Under the pieces are notes generated by a model. That model was not told the DNA's origin and did not search any database. It was given only the letters and a program-made list of their open reading frames with translations. This document shows positions 60,936 to 64,000 of a stretch of DNA of 64,000 nucleotides, in pieces; positions within the stretch are counted from its first letter, which is position 1, and each line of letters opens with the position of its first letter. Both the position numbers and the translations under genes were made by a program. The DNA is from Flavihumibacter fluvii (lineage in GTDB: Bacteria; Bacteroidota; Bacteroidia; Chitinophagales; Chitinophagaceae). Location: positions 1,078,001-1,142,000 of the forward strand of contig NZ_CP092333.1 of the NCBI RefSeq assembly GCF_018595675.2, read 5' to 3'.

Positions 60936-62909
60936 ATGAAAAAGCTGATAATCATTATACTAGCAAATTTTGCTGGGCTGTCAAATATTATTGCCCAAAT
61001 TACTACGGCGCAGAATAAGGCGAATTTTGGGGTAGATGCAGAAGTGCGCGCCAGTTTCCTCGGAGCCTTACCTCAACCAGCAGCAACTTCCCATGATTGG
61101 TTTGCCAATACATTGGCCGGGCCACCCCGTTTTATTATTGATACAACCGGGGCTGCCGCCATCACAACAAGGTATATTTCAGACCTGAATTTCAGGAAAT
61201 TGCCCTTTTTCAGGGTTATGAAGTATGACCCGTTTACTATCCTGGATGGCAGGATGCTGATAGATGCGGTATATATCCGGGATTACCATGGATCCGATTC
61301 CACTGTTTTTGCTACTTCCAATAAAAATGGAGATAACCCACAAGTATGGCAAGGATCTTCAGCTCAAAACATACCGGATAAAAATGACCTGCTGGATATG
61401 TATGTGCATGTCAGGAGGGCCGGGTCATTGCCCCGGCTACAGGATTCCCTGTGGTTTATTGGCGGGATAGCCCTTGATGCTACTGCCGGCAATCGGTATT
61501 TCGACTTTGAACTCTACCAAACAGACATATTTTACCAGCGTTCCACCCTGTCCTTCACTGGTTATGGGCCAGACGCAGGCCATACCAGCTGGCAGTTTGA
61601 TCCATCCACTGGGGCTGTTACGAAACCCGGCGATGTGATATTCTCAGCAAATTTTGGTGGAAGCGGCCTTCAGGATCTGGTGGCCAGGATCTGGGTAAAA
61701 AAGACTGACCTGCTGATCAACTCGCCAAATTTCGATTGGGCGGGTGATTTTGATGGTGCTTCTGCGGGAGCTACCTTCGGCTATGCCAGTATAAAGCCAA
61801 AAACTACCCAGAATTTTTACCAGGGACTTCAAAACAGTGCCGCGACATGGTCGGGGCCATTTCAATTACTGCGGGCAAATAATAGTGTTCAAACTACTTT
61901 TGATGCTAACCAATTCCTGGAATTCTCTGTGAATATGGGTACACTGGGGCTGGATCCGATTTCACTTCTGGGTGGTGACCCTTGCGGATTGCCTTTCCGG
62001 CGAATCCTGGTAAAATCCCGGGCATCGTCAGCGTTTACTGCTGAATTGAAAGATTTTGTTGGCCCATTCGACTTCTTTGATTTTCAGGCAGCCGATGCGA
62101 CCGCAGATTTTCCAACCATTTGTGGGGATAATATGATCAGTACCCTGAGTGTAACCAATCCTTTACCCACATCAACCTATTCATGGGTAACACCAGATGG
62201 GAATATTGTTGGGGATACTTTCGGGTACCAAATCACGGTAGACACTCCAGGAACCTATATCGTCAGACAACAATTGCTAAGTGGTTGTAACCAATATGCA
62301 TCCGATACAGTTGTAGTGGCTGCAAGTTTGTCCTGTGGATTATTGCCACATAACCGGATTGACTTGAAAGGGTCGATTAATTATCAGTCGGCCCATCTCG
62401 ATTTTACTGTTTCGGCAAATGAAAATGTACAATATTATTCATTGGAAAGAAGCCTGGATGGAAAAAAGTTTAGTACTGTTAAAGTATTGACTTCCAATGG
62501 CGATATGGGATTAGCGACCTATTTAACAGACGATGATATTTCACAGGTTGAAGGAAGTGAAGTGTATTACAGGATCAAAATGACCCGTTCGGATGGAAGC
62601 ATCCGGTATTCTGAAGCATTGTTGTTGAGCCGACCAATGGAAAAGATGGATGGTTTTACCATTTTACCTAATCCGGTGAGCAGCAAAATGCAGATTCTGA
62701 TAATCGCTGATAAAAAACAAGCGGGAGTCGTTAAAATTTTTAACGCACTTGGTTCGTTAGTTGAAATGAAAAGTATATCACTTGGCTCCGGAAACAATAT
62801 TATAGGTTTTGAAGGATTAGAAAAATGGAGTAGCGGTTTGTATCCGGTTCAGGTTCAGGTAGGTGAAAAACTCTATACGCAGAAAATGATCATTTCCCGT
62901 AATAAATAA
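60936..62909 (+). CDS. Secreted T9SS-sorted protein, function unknown
   Basis: This is a 657-residue secreted protein. It starts with a signal peptide (LIIIILANFAGLSNIIAQ). An N-terminal region (about 20-390, DLNFRKLPFFRVMKYDPF and DAVYIRDYHGSDST) lacks a recognised domain. A PKD/Ig-like segment (STYSWVTPDGNIVGDTFGY) follows, then a beta domain (YYSLERSLDGKKFSTV). It ends with a T9SS tail (ILPNPVSSKMQILI, VVKIFNALGSLVEMK, SGLYPVQVQ, KMIISRNK). It is followed 20 bp later by another T9SS-type gene. Confidence 0.8.
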   Translation: MKKLIIIILANFAGLSNIIAQITTAQNKANFGVDAEVRASFLGALPQPAATSHDWFANTLAGPPRFIIDTTGAAAITTRYISDLNFRKLPFFRVMKYDPFTILDGRMLIDAVYIRDYHGSDSTVFATSNKNGDNPQVWQGSSAQNIPDKNDLLDMYVHVRRAGSLPRLQDSLWFIGGIALDATAGNRYFDFELYQTDIFYQRSTLSFTGYGPDAGHTSWQFDPSTGAVTKPGDVIFSANFGGSGLQDLVARIWVKKTDLLINSPNFDWAGDFDGASAGATFGYASIKPKTTQNFYQGLQNSAATWSGPFQLLRANNSVQTTFDANQFLEFSVNMGTLGLDPISLLGGDPCGLPFRRILVKSRASSAFTAELKDFVGPFDFFDFQAADATADFPTICGDNMISTLSVTNPLPTSTYSWVTPDGNIVGDTFGYQITVDTPGTYIVRQQLLSGCNQYASDTVVVAASLSCGLLPHNRIDLKGSINYQSAHLDFTVSANENVQYYSLERSLDGKKFSTVKVLTSNGDMGLATYLTDDDISQVEGSEVYYRIKMTRSDGSIRYSEALLLSRPMEKMDGFTILPNPVSSKMQILIIADKKQAGVVKIFNALGSLVEMKSISLGSGNNIIGFEGLEKWSSGLYPVQVQVGEKLYTQKMIISRNK

Positions 62910-62929
62910 GTGTATTTCTATACTAACCT

Positions 62930-63475
62930 ATGAAATTCAATTGCAAACTTAAAACCTTCTTATCCTTCCTTTTGGGCGGTCTGATCAGTTTTTCATCGAA
63001 AGCACAGGATAGCCAAAGTGGAACGATAAATTCATCCGGGGGCAGTTTTTCCAATGATAAAATTGTAATTGATTGGAGCATTGGGGAATTATCCAGGATT
63101 GACACTAAAATATCCGGGAATAATACATTGCTGGTCACCCAGGGGCTTTTGCAGCCAGACCTGGGCCGGCGGGTGATATTTGTTTCAGACCCTGCATTTG
63201 CGCCGGGTGAAGTTAAAATCCTTCCCAATCCGGTAAAATCAATTTTACAACTTCAATTGTCTTTACACCAGGTTGGTTATGTGCGCTGTGTGTTATTCAG
63301 TGAAAAAGGGGAAAGGCTGTACCAAACAGGGTTTACTTATTATGGATATGGCTATACACAGTCCATTAATATGACAAAATTAGCAACAGGCACTTATTTT
63401 TTATACGTAGAACTTGAACCAACTGAAGGTCCGGTTGTCAGAAAAGGTTCATTTAAGATATTAAAGATCGATTAA
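62930..63475 (+). CDS. Small secreted protein with T9SS sorting domain
   Basis: This is a 181-residue protein. The signal peptide (FLSFLLGGLISFSSKAQ) is followed by INSSGGSFSNDKIVIDWSIGEL and VTQGLLQPD, a short leader typical of Bacteroidota exoproteins. A T9SS-type tail follows (ILPNPVKSILQLQLSL, LFSEKGERLYQTGF, LATGTYFLYVEL, GSFKILKID). It is almost only a sorting tail, so it may be a surface-attached accessory to its neighbours. The next gene starts 20 bp later. Confidence 0.78.
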   Translation: MKFNCKLKTFLSFLLGGLISFSSKAQDSQSGTINSSGGSFSNDKIVIDWSIGELSRIDTKISGNNTLLVTQGLLQPDLGRRVIFVSDPAFAPGEVKILPNPVKSILQLQLSLHQVGYVRCVLFSEKGERLYQTGFTYYGYGYTQSINMTKLATGTYFLYVELEPTEGPVVRKGSFKILKID

Positions 63476-63495
63476 CCAGTTTAAATCCAATTCCA

Positions 63496-64000
63496 ATGAT
63501 AAAACAAGTTATGCCCTTTGTGGTAGGCCTGTTTTTATGCAATTCCCTCATGGCACAGGTGCCAAAACAAATCAATTACCAGGGGATCGCCAGAAACGCT
63601 TATGGGACGGCTCTAGCCAACCAGTCCATCTCACTTCGATTAACCGTTCGTGAATCAAACGCATCCGGTACTATGGTGTACCAGGAAACCCGAATTGTCG
63701 AAACTAATCAGTTTGGACTGTTTTCTACGGCGATTGGCAGCGATGGAGCAACATCTGTAACAGGTACGCTTGGAGCAGTGAACTGGGCTAATGGTCAATC
63801 TAAATTCTTGCAGGTGGAAATGGATCCCAAGGGTGGAACACAATACACCAGTCTTGGTGCGTCTCCATTGACGAGTGTCCCGTTCGCCTTCCGTGCTGAA
63901 TCAGCCTCCCCCATTGGTATTGCTGGTGGTGATTTGAGTGGAAGTTATCCAAGCCCAACAATAAAAGATGGTGCAATCACGGCCGCAAAATTGGCGCCCG
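63496..64000 (+). CDS. Exported repeat/tail-like protein (partial, cut by right edge)
   Basis: The frame is open from the ATG at 63496 to the right edge (168 codons seen). A signal peptide (VMPFVVGLFLCNSLMAQ) is followed by QINYQGIARNAYGTALANQ and a segment ending in TSVPFAFRAES, a pattern frequent at the N-terminus of large secreted Bacteroidota proteins. The motif GGDLSGSYPSPTIKDGAIT follows, as in phage-tail-like and large adhesin proteins. The full length is unknown. It lies in the same run as the two T9SS genes. Confidence 0.78.
   Translation, partial: MIKQVMPFVVGLFLCNSLMAQVPKQINYQGIARNAYGTALANQSISLRLTVRESNASGTMVYQETRIVETNQFGLFSTAIGSDGATSVTGTLGAVNWANGQSKFLQVEMDPKGGTQYTSLGASPLTSVPFAFRAESASPIGIAGGDLSGSYPSPTIKDGAITAAKLAP

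Noticed and set aside
63496-64000. Prophage tail fibre
   Set aside because: The protein has a signal peptide and sits among secreted-protein genes; no other phage genes are in the window.
1-64000. CRISPR arrays, tRNA, rRNA and insertion sequences
   Set aside because: No regularly spaced repeats, no cloverleaf-like segments in gaps, and no transposase or terminal repeats were seen on reading the window.

Overview
The window is chromosomal DNA from a Bacteroidota bacterium, most likely of the Chitinophagaceae or a close relative. Three kinds of evidence point there. Secreted proteins carry type IX secretion (T9SS) C-terminal tails. Several genes are preceded by the Bacteroidota -7 promoter box TAnnTTTG instead of a strong Shine-Dalgarno site. 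The family content (PorT-type barrels, DUF2911, sortilin-like BNR proteins, LTA-synthase-like sulfatases, trypsin-type anti-sigma proteins) is typical of that group. I see no rRNA, tRNA, CRISPR array, insertion sequence or prophage. The gene order is dense, with many 4-bp overlaps.

Layout. 1-2036: leucine biosynthesis (leuC, leuD running off the left edge), minus strand. 2199-13197: accessory metabolism with an NAD-dependent epimerase, a His-rich outer-membrane protein, a Gfo/Idh/MocA oxidoreductase paired with a NagB-like deaminase, a penicillin acylase, a VOC protein, an FMN reductase interrupted by an in-frame TGA, a DUF2911 protein, an SDR lacking its catalytic lysine, and small lipoproteins. 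13336-22732: a GT39-type glycosyltransferase, pdxJ, rpe, TPR and PD40 proteins, a Tat-exported HisC-like aminotransferase, a phosphoesterase/NUDIX pair and homogentisate dioxygenase. 23346-28265: infA-rpmJ-rpsM-rpsK-rpsD-rpoA-rplQ followed by carA, with internal hairpins. 28424-45020: aroQ, a BNR-repeat exoprotein, an esterase, an SPFH/ribbon-helix-helix pair, a HupE/M1-peptidase/DUF6702 cluster, a CorC transporter, a PAP2/LTA-synthase-like pair, glmM and a cysteine desulfurase. 45182-58432: housekeeping genes (mutS, trmH-family, ubiA-like, ruvX, def, rluA-family, lipB, a nucleotidyltransferase) with a CotH/T9SS protein. 58507-60512: a sigma-factor module. 60936-64000: three secreted proteins, the last cut by the right edge.

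The strongest candidate for an undescribed system is the module at 58507-60512. A sigma-70-family factor overlaps by 4 bp a membrane protein that joins an anti-sigma-like N-terminus, one transmembrane helix, a coiled coil and a periplasmic trypsin-like protease with an intact His-Asp-Ser triad. A small repeat-rich lipoprotein lies divergently. The shared intergenic region carries the same two-block promoter-like element, CCGGGTTAC-N15-GTAT, once on each strand and pointing at each gene. This suggests that the sigma factor drives both its own operon and the lipoprotein.

Other points: a recurrent TAnnTTTG-N4-ATG arrangement implying leaderless transcripts; a 25-bp inverted repeat built of 11-nt iterons at 20373-20453; dispersed AGCAGGAAGCAG hairpins; and a candidate S4-type leader in front of rpsD.
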